This document shows, one piece after another, positions 53,341 through 62,215 of a stretch of 64,000 nt of DNA (its first letter is position 1; every line of letters starts with the position of its first letter). The notes beneath the pieces were generated by a model. It saw only the letters and a list, made by a program, of their open reading frames with translations. It made no database searches and had not been told where the DNA came from. The position numbers and the translations under genes are program-made. The stretch is from Nocardioides gansuensis (GTDB taxonomy: Bacteria > Actinomycetota > Actinomycetes > Propionibacteriales > Nocardioidaceae). Where the stretch lies: NCBI RefSeq assembly GCF_003076135.1, contig NZ_QDGZ01000001.1:310001-374000 (forward strand), written 5' to 3'.

Positions 53341-54531
53341 ATGGCTGAGAACGACGGCTTCCGCAACGACTGGGCGACCAAGGACTTCTACAAGGTCCTC
53401 GGCGTGGGCAAGGACGCCACGACCGCCGAGATCAAGAAGGCCTACCGCAAGCTGGCGCGCGCCAACCACCCCGACTCCAACCCGGGGGACAACGCCAAGC
53501 ACGACACCTTCAAGGCGGTCGCCGAGGCCTACGACGTCCTCGGCGACCCCGCGAAGCGCAAGAAGTACGACGAGTTCCGCCAGCTGCAGGCCACTGGCGG
53601 GCTCGGCGGGTTCGGCGGTGGGTTCGGCGGTGGCCAGGGTGGCGGCTTCGGCGGCGGGGCGTTCAACCTCGACGACCTGCTCCGCGAGCGCGCGGGCGCA
53701 GGCGGAGGCTTCGGCGACATGTTCGGGGACCTCTTCGGCGGCACCGGCGCCACCCGACGTACGCAGTCCCGGCCCACGAAGGGCGCCGACGTCGAGACAA
53801 CGGCGACCATCGGCTTCACCGAGGCCCTCGAGGGCGTCACGGTGTCGCTGCGCCTGACGTCCGACGCGCCGTGCCACACCTGCAACGGCACGGGCGGCAA
53901 ACCCGGCACCAAGCCGCACATCTGTACGACGTGCGACGGCGCGGGCTTCGTGGTTGCCAGCGTGGGCGGCGCGTTCTCGATGAACGAGACCTGCCCGGCA
54001 TGCGGCGGTCGCCAGCTGGTGTACGACGAGGCGTGCCCGACCTGCCACGGCAGCGGGCGCGGCCAGTCGACCCGGTCGATCCAGGCCCGCATCCCCGCGG
54101 GCGTGAAGAACGGGCAGCGCATCCGCCTGCGCGGCAAGGGCGCCCCCGGGGAGCACGGCGGCCCGCCGGGCGATCTCTACGTCACCGTCAAGGTGTCCGG
54201 CCACCGGATCTTCGGCCGCAAGGGCGACAACCTCACCCTCGACGTGCCGATCTCCTTCGACGAGGCGGCGCTGGGCGCGGAGATCAAGATCCCGACCCTG
54301 TCGGGCGCCCCGGTCACGCTGAAGATCCCCGCCGGCACGCCCAACGGGCGCACGTTCCGGCTGCGCGGCAAGGGGGCCCGCCGCGCCGACGGCACGACGG
54401 GCGACCTGCTGGCCACGGTGCACGTGCAGGTCCCGGCCACGCTCGACCCTGCGGCGCGGGAGGCCGTCGAGGCCTACCGCGCGGCCCGGGCGGACAAGCC
54501 CCTGCGCACCGGGCTCTTCGAGGCGTCCTGA
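53341..54531 (+). CDS. dnaJ: Chaperone DnaJ
   Basis: A 396-residue full-length type I DnaJ. The J domain (residues 15-80) carries HPD in ANHPDSNPGDN. A Gly/Phe-rich region follows, then four zinc motifs: CHTCNGTGG, CTTCDGAG, CPACGGR and CPTCHGSG. C-terminal substrate domains end in VEAYRAARADKPLRTGLFE. A strong GGGAGG ribosome site precedes ATG 53341. It recruits clients to DnaK. Its stop shares a base with the hspR ATG. Confidence 0.97.
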   Translation: MAENDGFRNDWATKDFYKVLGVGKDATTAEIKKAYRKLARANHPDSNPGDNAKHDTFKAVAEAYDVLGDPAKRKKYDEFRQLQATGGLGGFGGGFGGGQGGGFGGGAFNLDDLLRERAGAGGGFGDMFGDLFGGTGATRRTQSRPTKGADVETTATIGFTEALEGVTVSLRLTSDAPCHTCNGTGGKPGTKPHICTTCDGAGFVVASVGGAFSMNETCPACGGRQLVYDEACPTCHGSGRGQSTRSIQARIPAGVKNGQRIRLRGKGAPGEHGGPPGDLYVTVKVSGHRIFGRKGDNLTLDVPISFDEAALGAEIKIPTLSGAPVTLKIPAGTPNGRTFRLRGKGARRADGTTGDLLATVHVQVPATLDPAAREAVEAYRAARADKPLRTGLFEAS

Positions 54532-54962
54532 TGGCGGACCGGCAGCCCTTCGGCGCACCGTCCCCGGACGCGGCGGTCTACGTCATCAGCGTGGCCGCCG
54601 AGCTGACCGGCCTGCACCCGCAGACGCTGCGGGCCTACGAGCGGATGGGCCTGATCACGCCCGGCCGCACGGGTGGCGGGGGCCGGCGCTACTCCCACCG
54701 CGACCTCGAGCGGCTGCGCGAGATCGCCGACCTGACGGCCTCCGGCGTCGGCGTCGAGGGGGTGCGCCGGATCCTCGAGCTCGACAACCAGGTCGAGGCC
54801 CTGCGCGCACGCAACGGCGAGCTCGCCGCCCAGCTCGAGGCGACCCGCGAGGCCCTGCGCCAGGCGCTGGCCAGCCCCGGCAGCCAGCCGCCAAACAAGC
54901 TGCCGGTGCTGCGGTCGCCGCTCCCCGGCCAGTCCGTCGTGGTGTGGCGGCGCGGCAGCTGA
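54531..54962 (+). CDS. hspR: HspR, MerR-family heat-shock repressor
   Basis: A 143-residue MerR-type repressor: VYVISVAAELTGLHPQTLRA, then YERMGLITPGRTGGGGRRYS is the winged helix, followed by a coiled-coil dimer helix (LDNQVEALRARNGELAAQLE) and a short tail ending VVWRRGS, the typical HspR end. It binds HAIR sites with DnaK as co-repressor in other actinobacteria. ATG 54531 overlaps the dnaJ stop. The longer upstream frame is antiparallel noise. Confidence 0.95.
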   Translation: MADRQPFGAPSPDAAVYVISVAAELTGLHPQTLRAYERMGLITPGRTGGGGRRYSHRDLERLREIADLTASGVGVEGVRRILELDNQVEALRARNGELAAQLEATREALRQALASPGSQPPNKLPVLRSPLPGQSVVVWRRGS

Positions 54963-55049
54963 CCGCCGCTGAGAGGTCGCCGGGCTGGCTGATGTGGTGC
55001 GCCCCGAGGAGACCCGCCCAAGCGTGAACGGCGTCACCCCGACGCAGTG

Positions 55050-55079
55050 GTGACAGTGAGTTACACACCGCGCTACCTT
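55050..55079 (+). promoter_or_regulatory. Candidate promoter of the DUF445-cob operon
   Basis: GTGACA (55050-55055) and TACCTT (55074-55079) are 18 bases apart, a reasonable SigA-type pair, about 95 bases before the DUF445 start. The 211-base gap after hspR holds no other clear element. Confidence 0.4.
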
Positions 55080-55173
55080 CTCTGCCGGGACCCGTCACGA
55101 GCTGCCGGACGGACCACCCTCGGCTCCGGGGAGCAGCAGGTCGACGGCCACGCGTCGGGCGTCGTGAGAACAG

Positions 55174-56526
55174 GTGGTGAGTGCGACGCTCGACGATGTG
55201 CTCGCCCGGCTGCGCCACGTGGACTGGTGGTTGCAGGACCTGGACACGCGTGGCGAGTGGATCGCCTTCGCGTCGATCCCGCTCTTCACCGCCGTCATCG
55301 GCTGGCTGATCAACTGGACCGGCCTGGTCATGCTCTTCGCACCGATCAGGTTCCATGGCGTGAAGATCCCCGGCATGCGCGAGATCGGCTCGATCCTGCC
55401 CCGCAAGGTGCAGGAGGTGCCCGGCGTCCTCCAGGGCGGACTCGGCTGGCAGGGCATCATCCCCGCCCGCGCGGCCAAGATGGGCTCGATCGCCGTCGAC
55501 AAGGCGATCGCCAAGCTGGGCACGCCGCGCGAGTTCTACCAGCAGCTCGAGCCCGACACGATCGGCGAGCACATCGTCACCATGTTCGCGCCCGACATCC
55601 CCGGCATCGTCGACGACGTCATGCGGCGTACGAACCCGGCGTTCTGGCGCGACCTGCCGCAGCCGGCGAAGGCCACGATCACCCGTCGGGTGCAGAGCCA
55701 GCTGCCGTCGGTGGTCAAGACGGTCACGGACGAGATCGGCACCCACATCGATCAGCTGCTCGACCCCAAGATCATGGTGATCGAGCACTTCCGGAAGAAC
55801 CCCGAGCTGGTGGTCAGGGTGTTCAAGGACATCGGCGAGCGCGAGCTCCGCCTGATGGTCCACTTCGGGTTCGTCTTCGGCCTGCTGCTCGGCATCCCCG
55901 TGGCGTTCGCCGACCACTGGTTCCACCAGTGGTGGCTGCTGCCCGTGCTCGGCGTCGTGGTCGGCTGGACCACCAACCTGCTCGGCATGTGGCTGATCTT
56001 CGAGCCCGCCGAGCCCACGCGCTACTTCGGCATCCGCTGCCACGGCCTGTTCCTCCGCCGCCAGGACCAGGCGGCCGAGGTCTACGCCAGGATCATCGCC
56101 GACGACGTCATCACCCTCGAACGCATCGGCGACTTCCTCGTCGACGGGCCGAGCGGCGACCGGACCCGCCAGCTGCTGATGACCGCGCTCAGCCCCGCCA
56201 TCGACCGGGCCGCCGGCTTCGCACGCGGCGCCGCCCGGGTCGCCCTCGGCGGCCGCGGCTACGACGCGATCAAGTCGGGCTTCGCCGACGAGGCCGTGGG
56301 CCGCACCCTGACCCCGTTCCGGGACGCGGAGTTCAGCCGGCGCCAGTCCGACAGGATCCGCACCCTGATCGCCATCCGCACCAAGGAGCTGCCCCCCGCA
56401 GACTTCGTCGAGATGATGCGGTCGGCATTCAAGGAGGACGAGTGGATGCTCTACGCTCACGGCGCGATCATGGGAGCCGCGGGCGGCTTCCTGCACCTGT
56501 GGATCTTCGGAGTGGGTGGCGGATGA
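55174..56526 (+). CDS. DUF445-family membrane protein
   Basis: A 450-residue protein. Membrane helices are at about residues 28-48 (IPLFTAVIGWLINWTGLVML), a pair near 235-275 (GLLLGIPVAFADHWFHQWWL, LGVVVGWTTNLLGMWLIF) and one at the C-terminus. The NWTG and TTNLLGMWLIFEP repeats with KIPGMREIGSILPRK are typical of DUF445. The soluble middle part contains ARAAKMGSIAVDKAIAKLG. Either GTG 55174 or 55177 may start it. The stop overlaps the Abi-alpha-like gene. Family function is unknown; membrane-lipid roles have been proposed for some members. Confidence 0.85.
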   Translation: MVSATLDDVLARLRHVDWWLQDLDTRGEWIAFASIPLFTAVIGWLINWTGLVMLFAPIRFHGVKIPGMREIGSILPRKVQEVPGVLQGGLGWQGIIPARAAKMGSIAVDKAIAKLGTPREFYQQLEPDTIGEHIVTMFAPDIPGIVDDVMRRTNPAFWRDLPQPAKATITRRVQSQLPSVVKTVTDEIGTHIDQLLDPKIMVIEHFRKNPELVVRVFKDIGERELRLMVHFGFVFGLLLGIPVAFADHWFHQWWLLPVLGVVVGWTTNLLGMWLIFEPAEPTRYFGIRCHGLFLRRQDQAAEVYARIIADDVITLERIGDFLVDGPSGDRTRQLLMTALSPAIDRAAGFARGAARVALGGRGYDAIKSGFADEAVGRTLTPFRDAEFSRRQSDRIRTLIAIRTKELPPADFVEMMRSAFKEDEWMLYAHGAIMGAAGGFLHLWIFGVGGG

Positions 56527-57485
56527 GCAGCACCGAGTACGACGAGGCGCAGCGCTCGCGGGACCGCAGCTCCGGCCACGACCTGCCCGAGCTGGCTGGC
56601 ATCGACGCCGTGCCCGGCCTGGTCCGCATCGGCGTGACCTCCTGGGTCAACACCACCTCGTGGGGCCTGCGCTCCTCCGCCCGGCTCGCGGGCCGGGTCG
56701 CGAAGGCGGCGGCGAGCCCCGACGAGGCCCGCGCCCTCGCGAAGGACGTGACCGACACCGGCAAGATCGTCGCCTCGCTGGCGCGGTCCGTCGCGTCGGG
56801 GTCGCCGCTGCCGGCCGCCCTCACCCGTGCCGGCGGGCAGCTGGTGGAGGTCGGGTCCGGCTCCGGGCCGATGGAGCCGGAGCCGGTCGAGGCCACGGTC
56901 GTGCGCGGCCCCTTCGATGGCCCGCGCACGCTCACGCTGCGCGAGAAGGGTGCCGAGCTGCTCGAGCGCAGCCGCGACGTGTGGAACACCGACACCGCCC
57001 ACCCCGCCCACGACCGGATCCTCGGCGAGCTCGCCCCCGACGAGGCCCGCGTGCTGCTGCTCCTGCTCACGGGCGGCCCGCAGCCGAGCGTCGACGTGCG
57101 CACCGGCGGCCCGCTGGGCATGGTCAGCTCCGAGCTGGTGGCTCCCGGCCTCACGATGATCGGGGCCCGGTCCGGCTGCCGCTACCTCGACCAGGTGCCG
57201 TCGTACCTCAACAACCTGTTCCGCCTGGGCCTGATCTGGTTCTCGCGCGAGCAGCTGCGCGATCCCCTGGAGTACCAGGTCGTCGAGGCGCAGCCGGAGG
57301 TGATCGCGGCGATGCACTCGGTGAAGTTCCCCAAGGTCGTGCGCCGGTCGATCCACCTGACGCCGTTCGGTGAGGACTTCTGCCGCACCTGTTTCCTCGA
57401 CGAGGACGACGCGGCGGTCGGCCTGCCCGAGCACCTGGCCCCGCCCCAGGGCCAGGAGGCCGGCGACCCACTCCCGCGCGGATGA
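56523..57485 (+). CDS. Abi-alpha/DUF4393-like protein
   Basis: A 320-residue protein. The centre has the DUF4393 (Abi-alpha) layout: ILGELAPDEARVLLLLLTGG at about residues 164-183, then YLDQVPSYLNNLFRLGLIWF and RRSIHLTPFGEDFCRTCFLD. The N-terminal 120 residues are helical (WVNTTSWGLRSSARLAGRVA). Abi-alpha relatives are linked to abortive infection in some bacteria, but that role is not shown here. It is coupled to DUF445 (ATGA) and to cobQ downstream, so expression follows housekeeping genes. Confidence 0.75.
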   Translation: MSSTEYDEAQRSRDRSSGHDLPELAGIDAVPGLVRIGVTSWVNTTSWGLRSSARLAGRVAKAAASPDEARALAKDVTDTGKIVASLARSVASGSPLPAALTRAGGQLVEVGSGSGPMEPEPVEATVVRGPFDGPRTLTLREKGAELLERSRDVWNTDTAHPAHDRILGELAPDEARVLLLLLTGGPQPSVDVRTGGPLGMVSSELVAPGLTMIGARSGCRYLDQVPSYLNNLFRLGLIWFSREQLRDPLEYQVVEAQPEVIAAMHSVKFPKVVRRSIHLTPFGEDFCRTCFLDEDDAAVGLPEHLAPPQGQEAGDPLPRG

Positions 57486-58996
57486 GGGGCTTGGGCCCGG
57501 TGGGCGGCCTGCTGGTCGCGGGCACCACCTCGGATGCTGGCAAGAGCGTCGTGACGACCGGCCTGTGCCGGGCGTTCGCGCGCCGCGGCCTGCGCGTCGC
57601 GCCGTACAAGGCGCAGAACATGTCGAACAACTCCATGGTCTGCGTCGGCGCCGACGGGGTCGGCGCCGAGATCGGGCGCGCGCAGTGGGTGCAGGCCCTG
57701 GCCGCGCGCGCCGTGCCCGAGCCGGCGATGAACCCCGTGCTGCTCAAGCCCGGCGGCGACCGGCGCAGCCACGTCGTGGTGATGGGGCAGCCGGCCGGCA
57801 CGATCGACTCGAAGGACTTCGTGGGCGGGCGCACCCACCTGCGGGACGCGGCGTGGGCGGCGTTCGACGACCTGCGGAGCAGGTACGACGTGGTGGTGGC
57901 CGAGGGGGCCGGCAGCCCGGCCGAGATCAACCTGCGTGCCGGCGACTACGTCAACATGGGCCTGGCGCGGCACGCGTCGCTGCCGGCGGTCGTGGTCGGC
58001 GACATCGACCGCGGCGGGGTCTTCGCCGCCATGCTGGGCACCGTGGCGCTGCTCTCGCCCGAGGACCAGGCACTGGTGGCGGGGTTCGTGGTCAACAAGT
58101 TCCGCGGCGACCTCGAGCTGCTGCGGCCGGGGCTCTCGACCCTGGAGACCCTCACCGGGCGGCCGGTCTACGGCGTGCTGCCCTGGCACCCCGACCTGTG
58201 GCTGGACTCCGAGGACGCGCTCGACCTGGAGGGCCGGCGGTCTGCTGCCTCGGGAGCGCCGTTCCGGGTCGCGGTGGTGCGGCTGCCGCGGATCTCCAAC
58301 TTCACCGACGTCGATGCGCTCGGGATCGAGCCGGGCGTGGACGTCGTCTTCGCCTCCGACGCGCGGTCGCTCGCCGACGCCGACCTGGTGGTGCTGCCCG
58401 GCACGCGGGCGACCCTCGCCGACCTCGCCTGGCTGCGGTCGCGCGGGCTCGACCGCGCGGTGCTCGAGCACGCCGCCCTCGGGCGACCGGTGCTCGGGAT
58501 CTGCGGCGGCTTCCAGATGCTGGGGCGGCTGGTGTCCGACCCGGCCGGCGTCGAGGGCGCGCCGGGTGCCACGGCAGAGGGGCTCGGGCTGCTGGACGTG
58601 ACCACCACCTTCGAGCCGTCGAAGGTGCTGCGGGTGCCGTCCGGTACGGCGCTGGGGGTGGGGGCGTCGGGATACGAGATCCACCACGGCCGGATCGCGG
58701 TCTCCTCGGGTGAGCGCTTCCTCGGCGGTGCCCGCTCGGGTGCCGTCTTCGGCACGATGTGGCACGGCAGCCTCGAGGGCGACGCGCTGCGCCGGGCCTT
58801 CCTGCGGGAGGCCGCGGCGGCCGCGGGCGCGGCGTACACGCCGTCGGGGGTGAGCTTCGCCGCGCTGCGCGAGCGGCGCCTGGACCTGTTGGGAGACCTG
58901 GTGGAGGAGCACCTCGACGTGGACGCGCTGCTGTCGCTGATGACGGCGGGCGTGCCGGCCGGCCTGCCGGTGCTGGCTCCGGGGGCCGCGCCGTGA
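57482..58996 (+). CDS. cobQ: Adenosylcobyric acid synthase
   Basis: A 504-residue amidotransferase that amidates four side chains of adenosylcobyrinate diamide with glutamine and ATP. The N-terminal dethiobiotin-synthetase-like domain has [31 protein letters not shown] and [14 protein letters not shown]. The C-terminal class I glutaminase has nucleophile Cys in [13 protein letters not shown] and the catalytic His in [11 protein letters not shown] 57482 overlaps the Abi-alpha-like stop. The end overlaps cobK. Length normal. Confidence 0.95.
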   Translation: MRGLGPVGGLLVAGTTSDAGKSVVTTGLCRAFARRGLRVAPYKAQNMSNNSMVCVGADGVGAEIGRAQWVQALAARAVPEPAMNPVLLKPGGDRRSHVVVMGQPAGTIDSKDFVGGRTHLRDAAWAAFDDLRSRYDVVVAEGAGSPAEINLRAGDYVNMGLARHASLPAVVVGDIDRGGVFAAMLGTVALLSPEDQALVAGFVVNKFRGDLELLRPGLSTLETLTGRPVYGVLPWHPDLWLDSEDALDLEGRRSAASGAPFRVAVVRLPRISNFTDVDALGIEPGVDVVFASDARSLADADLVVLPGTRATLADLAWLRSRGLDRAVLEHAALGRPVLGICGGFQMLGRLVSDPAGVEGAPGATAEGLGLLDVTTTFEPSKVLRVPSGTALGVGASGYEIHHGRIAVSSGERFLGGARSGAVFGTMWHGSLEGDALRRAFLREAAAAAGAAYTPSGVSFAALRERRLDLLGDLVEEHLDVDALLSLMTAGVPAGLPVLAPGAAP

Positions 58997-59730
58997 CCGT
59001 GCTGCTGCTCGGCGGGACGGCCGAGGCGCGCGAGCTGGCGGTGCTGCTGGCCGATGCGGGCGTCGACTTCGTGTCCTCCCTCGCCGGCCGGGTGGCCGAG
59101 CCGCGGCTGCCGGTCGGGCCGGTGCGGATCGGCGGCTTCGGGGGAGTGCCGGGGCTGGAGTCCTGGCTGCGCTCGTCGGGCTGCACCGCGGTCGTGGACG
59201 CGACGCACCCCTTCGCCGAGGGGATGTCGCGCAACGCCGTGGCCGCCTGTGCCTCACTCGGCCTGCCCCTGCTGCGGCTGGAGCGACCGGGCTGGTCGTC
59301 GGCACCAGGAGCTGACGGGTGGCACTGGGTCGACTCGCACGCGGAGGCCGCGCTTGCTGCGGCGTCGTTGGGCTCGCGGCCCTTCCTGACCGTCGGGCGG
59401 CAGGCGCTCGCGTCGTTCGTCGGGCCGCTGGCCTCGGCCGCCGCGCTGGTGCGGGTGGTGGACGCGCCGCTCCTGTCGCTCCCGCCCTCGTGGACGCTGC
59501 TGACCTCGCGCGGGCCCTACGACCTCGAGGGCGAGCTCGCGCTGATGCGCAGCCACGCCGCCGACGTCGTCGTCACCAAGGACTCTGGTGGCTCCTACAC
59601 GTGGCCCAAGATGGCCGCCGCCGACTCGCTCGGCGTGCCCGTCGTGGTCGTGCGGCGGGGGGCCGGCGGGTCCGGGGTGGCGGCGGTCAGCGATCCCGCT
59701 GCGGCCGCTGCCTGGGTCACCTCCCTGTGA
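58993..59730 (+). CDS. cobK: Precorrin-6A reductase
   Basis: A 245-residue CobK/CbiJ enzyme that reduces precorrin-6A (or cobalt-precorrin-6A) with NADPH in corrin-ring synthesis. [20 protein letters not shown] opens the Rossmann-like domain. [32 protein letters not shown] and [20 protein letters not shown] are family blocks. GTG 58993 overlaps the cobQ stop (GTGA). A repeat array begins one base after its stop. Confidence 0.93.
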   Translation: MTVLLLGGTAEARELAVLLADAGVDFVSSLAGRVAEPRLPVGPVRIGGFGGVPGLESWLRSSGCTAVVDATHPFAEGMSRNAVAACASLGLPLLRLERPGWSSAPGADGWHWVDSHAEAALAAASLGSRPFLTVGRQALASFVGPLASAAALVRVVDAPLLSLPPSWTLLTSRGPYDLEGELALMRSHAADVVVTKDSGGSYTWPKMAAADSLGVPVVVVRRGAGGSGVAAVSDPAAAAAWVTSL

Positions 59731-59731
59731 C

Positions 59732-60005
59732 GAGCGGGCGCATCTGCACACGCGGAAGGTGCCGAGTCGGCTGGTCTGCTCACGTGGAGGGCGCTGAGTC
59801 GGCTGGTCTGCTCACGTGGGGGTGCTGAGTCGGCTGGTCTGCACCCTCGCCTTCGGCAGATGCGCCGACTCGGCAGGACCGAAGCGTGCAGATGCGCCGA
59901 CTCGGCGGGACCGAAGCGTGCAGATGCGCCGACTCGGCGGGTCAGGAGTGTGCAGATGCGCCGACTCGGCGGGTCAGGAGTGTGCAGATGCGCCGACTCG
60001 GCGGG
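59732..60005. repeat. Array of 32-bp repeats in two opposing blocks (array B)
   Basis: Four units in one direction begin at 59732, 59764, 59796 and 59827 (core GAGTCGGCTGGTCTGCTC, the first divergent and GCGCATCTGC-like). Five in the opposite direction begin at 59856, 59888, 59920, 59952 and 59984, each starting with the 19-base core GCAGATGCGCCGACTCGGC. The period is 32 bases (31 once). Between cores lie 13 bases of two alternating kinds. It fills the gap between convergent cobK and cobD; the last 32 bases encode the end of cobD. Confidence 0.85.
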
Positions 60006-60921
60006 CGGCGAGGGCGGCGAGGACGACCGCGGCGAGGCCGACCCGGCGGGAGAGTCGCACCGCGCGGTCGATGTCGGCGGCGGCCGGCGGGCGGCCGTCG
60101 CCCATCACGACCCGGTGCTCCACGCCGTAGGGGTAGGGGGTCAGGCCGCCGAGGCAGAGCCCCAGCGCCCCGGCGTACGACGCCTCCGCGACGCCGGCGT
60201 TGGGGCTCGGGTGGTGCCGGGCGTCCCGGCGCCACGCCGCGAGGGCGTCGACCGGGCGGCCGCCGACCGTCGGCGCCAGGGCGGCGGCGAGCGCCCCGGT
60301 GGCCCGGCTGCCGGGGAGGTTGAGCAGGTCGTCGAGCCGCGCGCTGGCCCAGCCGAAGGAGCGGTAGCGCTGGCTGCGGTGGCCGACCATCGCGTCGAGC
60401 GTGTTGGCGGCGCGGTAGCCGAGCAGGCCCGGCATCCCGGCGACCGCCCCGAGGACGAGGGGGGCGACGACGGCGTCGGAGGTGTTCTCGGCGACCGACT
60501 CCACGACCGCCCGGGCGACCTCCGACTCGTCGAGCTGCGCCGTGTCCCGACCGACCAAGTGGGTCAGACGCCGGCGTGCGGCCGGCAGGTCGCCGGCCGC
60601 GAGCAGGCCGTGCACGGCCGTCGCCTCACGGCCGAGCGTCGTACCTCCCAGCACCGCCCACGTCGCCCCCGCAGTCGCCGCGACGTGCAGCACCGGGCGG
60701 CCGCGAGTCGCCCGCTCGGCAAGCAGACCGACGGCGACGGCGCCCCCGGTGAGGACGGCGGAGTGGGTGACGCCACGGGAGCGGGAGTCGGCCCAGGTGT
60801 GGCGTTCGAGCGCAGCGGCCAGCCGGCCGAACGCGGCGACCGGGTGGCCGCGACGCGGGTCGCCCACGGCCCGGTCGAGCGCGTGGCCGAGGACGATCCC
60901 GAGCGCCCGGGTGGCGCTCAT
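59974..60921 (-). CDS. cobD: Adenosylcobinamide-phosphate synthase
   Basis: A 315-residue CobD/CbiB integral membrane enzyme that attaches the aminopropanol (phosphate) arm to adenosylcobyric acid. GDPRRGHPVAAFGRLAAALE near the start, VVESVAENTSDAVVAPLVLG, and ANTLDAMVGHRSQRYRSFGW with DDLLNLPGSR are characteristic. SPNAGVAEASYAGALGLCLGG follows. The final residues RRVGASAHS and the stop are encoded by a unit of the 32-bp repeat array, so the C-terminus has been extended by repeat sequence. It is divergent from cobU across 32 bases. Confidence 0.93.
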   Translation of the reverse strand: MSATRALGIVLGHALDRAVGDPRRGHPVAAFGRLAAALERHTWADSRSRGVTHSAVLTGGAVAVGLLAERATRGRPVLHVAATAGATWAVLGGTTLGREATAVHGLLAAGDLPAARRRLTHLVGRDTAQLDESEVARAVVESVAENTSDAVVAPLVLGAVAGMPGLLGYRAANTLDAMVGHRSQRYRSFGWASARLDDLLNLPGSRATGALAAALAPTVGGRPVDALAAWRRDARHHPSPNAGVAEASYAGALGLCLGGLTPYPYGVEHRVVMGDGRPPAAADIDRAVRLSRRVGLAAVVLAALAARRVGASAHS

Positions 60922-60939
60922 GCCGCGGCCCCGGCCCGG

Positions 60940-60953
60940 TAGCGTGCGGGCCC
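60940..60953 (+). promoter_or_regulatory. -10 element before cobU
   Basis: TAGCGT (60940-60945) is eight bases before ATG 60954, another leaderless-type arrangement in the 32-base divergent gap. No cobalamin riboswitch fits in this space. Confidence 0.35.
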
Positions 60954-61466
60954 ATGAGGACCCTGGTCACCGGCGGCGTGCGGTCGGGGAAGTCGACCCA
61001 CGCCGAGGGCCTGCTGGCTGGCCGGGCCGACGTCACCTACGTCGCGCCGGGACCGCTGCGCGACGACGCCGACTGGGCCGAGCGGGTGGCCGCCCACCGG
61101 GCACGCCGGCCGGAGAGCTGGACGACCGAGGAGACCGCCGACGTCGCGGGCGTGCTCGCCGAGGCCGACGGCGACGTGCTGGTCGACTGCCTCGGCACCT
61201 GGCTGACCGCGGTGTGCGACGAGCTGGGCTGGCAGCGCGGCGACCTCGCCGACGCCGTCGGTGAGCGCGCGGACGAGCTGGCGGCAGCCGTGCGGCAGGC
61301 GCGCGGCGACGTGGTGCTGGTGACCAACGAGGTGGGCATGGGCATCGTGCCTAACCACCGCAGCGGGCGGGTCTTCCGCGACCTGCTCGGCACCGTCAAC
61401 CAGCGCGTGGCGGCGGCCTGCGACGACGTGGTGCTGGTGGTCGCGGGGCGCGCACTCCACCTCTGA
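60954..61466 (+). CDS. cobU: Adenosylcobinamide kinase / adenosylcobinamide-phosphate guanylyltransferase
   Basis: A 170-residue P-loop enzyme: VTGGVRSGKSTHAEG (Walker A) at the start, then VAAHRARRPESWTTEE with the guanylylated His, VDCLGTWLTAV, and VTNEVGMGIVPNHRSGRVFR with DLLGTVNQRVAA. It phosphorylates and then GMP-loads adenosylcobinamide. It is alone on the plus strand between minus-strand cobD and cobS. Its stop is five bases from the cobS stop. Length is slightly short but all motifs are present. Confidence 0.94.
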   Translation: MRTLVTGGVRSGKSTHAEGLLAGRADVTYVAPGPLRDDADWAERVAAHRARRPESWTTEETADVAGVLAEADGDVLVDCLGTWLTAVCDELGWQRGDLADAVGERADELAAAVRQARGDVVLVTNEVGMGIVPNHRSGRVFRDLLGTVNQRVAAACDDVVLVVAGRALHL

Positions 61467-61471
61467 CGCCC

Positions 61472-62215
61472 TCACGCCACCGCCACCAGCAGCAGGGCGA
61501 GCGAGACCTCGATCGAGGCGCCCATGACGTCGCCGTTCACGCCGCCGAGCCGCCGGTGCGCCCGGCGCGCCAGGGCGGTCACGGCGAGGGCGGCGAGCAG
61601 CACCCCGGCCGCGCCGCGCCACCAGGGCAGGCCGGCCAGGTGCGCGCCCCCGGCCAGCGCCGCGCCGGCCACGACGAGGAGCAGTGCCACGGCCGCAGGG
61701 CCCAGGCTGCCGGCGTACGCCGCGCCGAGGCCGCCCGGCGTCGCCGCCACCGAGCCTCGGGCGCACGCGGCGGCGTGGCCCCACCTGGACAGGCACACCG
61801 CGAGGACGGCGAGCAGCGGGTGGACGGTGGCGAGCGCGGTCGCCTGCACGCCGAGCACGACGACCAGGGCGGCGGCGCCCGCGGGCCCGACGTCGCCCGA
61901 CTTCATCACCGCGAGCGAGCGCGCGCGGTCGTAGGAGGCCGTCAGCCCGTCGGCCGTGTCGGCGAGCCCGTCGAGGTGGAACGCGCGGCTGCCCAGGGCG
62001 AGCGCGCCGACGGCGACGAACCCCAGCGCCAGCGACGTGATGCCGATCTGTCGCCCGCCTGCCAGCACTCCCGTGACAAGGAGAGCGAGCGGGAGCACGG
62101 CCACCGGCCCCAGCACGACCGACCGGGCGGCGACCCGAGGGTCGACGCGGCCGGGGGGTGGGCAGGGCATCGCGGTCAGGGTCCCGACCGCGAGCCGCCA
62201 GCCGTCCCGGGTCAC
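61472..62215 (-). CDS. cobS: Adenosylcobinamide-GDP ribazoletransferase
   Basis: A 247-residue integral membrane enzyme that joins adenosylcobinamide-GDP with alpha-ribazole to give cobalamin. The Asp-rich substrate motif FHLDGLADTADGLTAS is present, followed by SLAVMKSGDVGPAGAAALVV and, near the C-terminus, RRLGGVNGDVMGASIEVSLA. About six hydrophobic helices. GTG 62215 overlaps the cobT stop, placing it last in the cbtA-cobT-cobS operon. Confidence 0.93.
   Translation of the reverse strand: MTRDGWRLAVGTLTAMPCPPPGRVDPRVAARSVVLGPVAVLPLALLVTGVLAGGRQIGITSLALGFVAVGALALGSRAFHLDGLADTADGLTASYDRARSLAVMKSGDVGPAGAAALVVVLGVQATALATVHPLLAVLAVCLSRWGHAAACARGSVAATPGGLGAAYAGSLGPAAVALLLVVAGAALAGGAHLAGLPWWRGAAGVLLAALAVTALARRAHRRLGGVNGDVMGASIEVSLALLLVAVA

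Noticed and set aside
59732..60005. CRISPR array
   Set aside because: The 32-base period and 19-base core look CRISPR-like, but the 13-base intervals are themselves repeated, units reverse direction in the middle, and no cas genes are present.
60922..60953. Cobalamin riboswitch in the cobD-cobU gap
   Set aside because: Only 32 bases are available, and no B12-box-like sequence was seen there or before cobQ; one may lie past the right edge upstream of cbtA.
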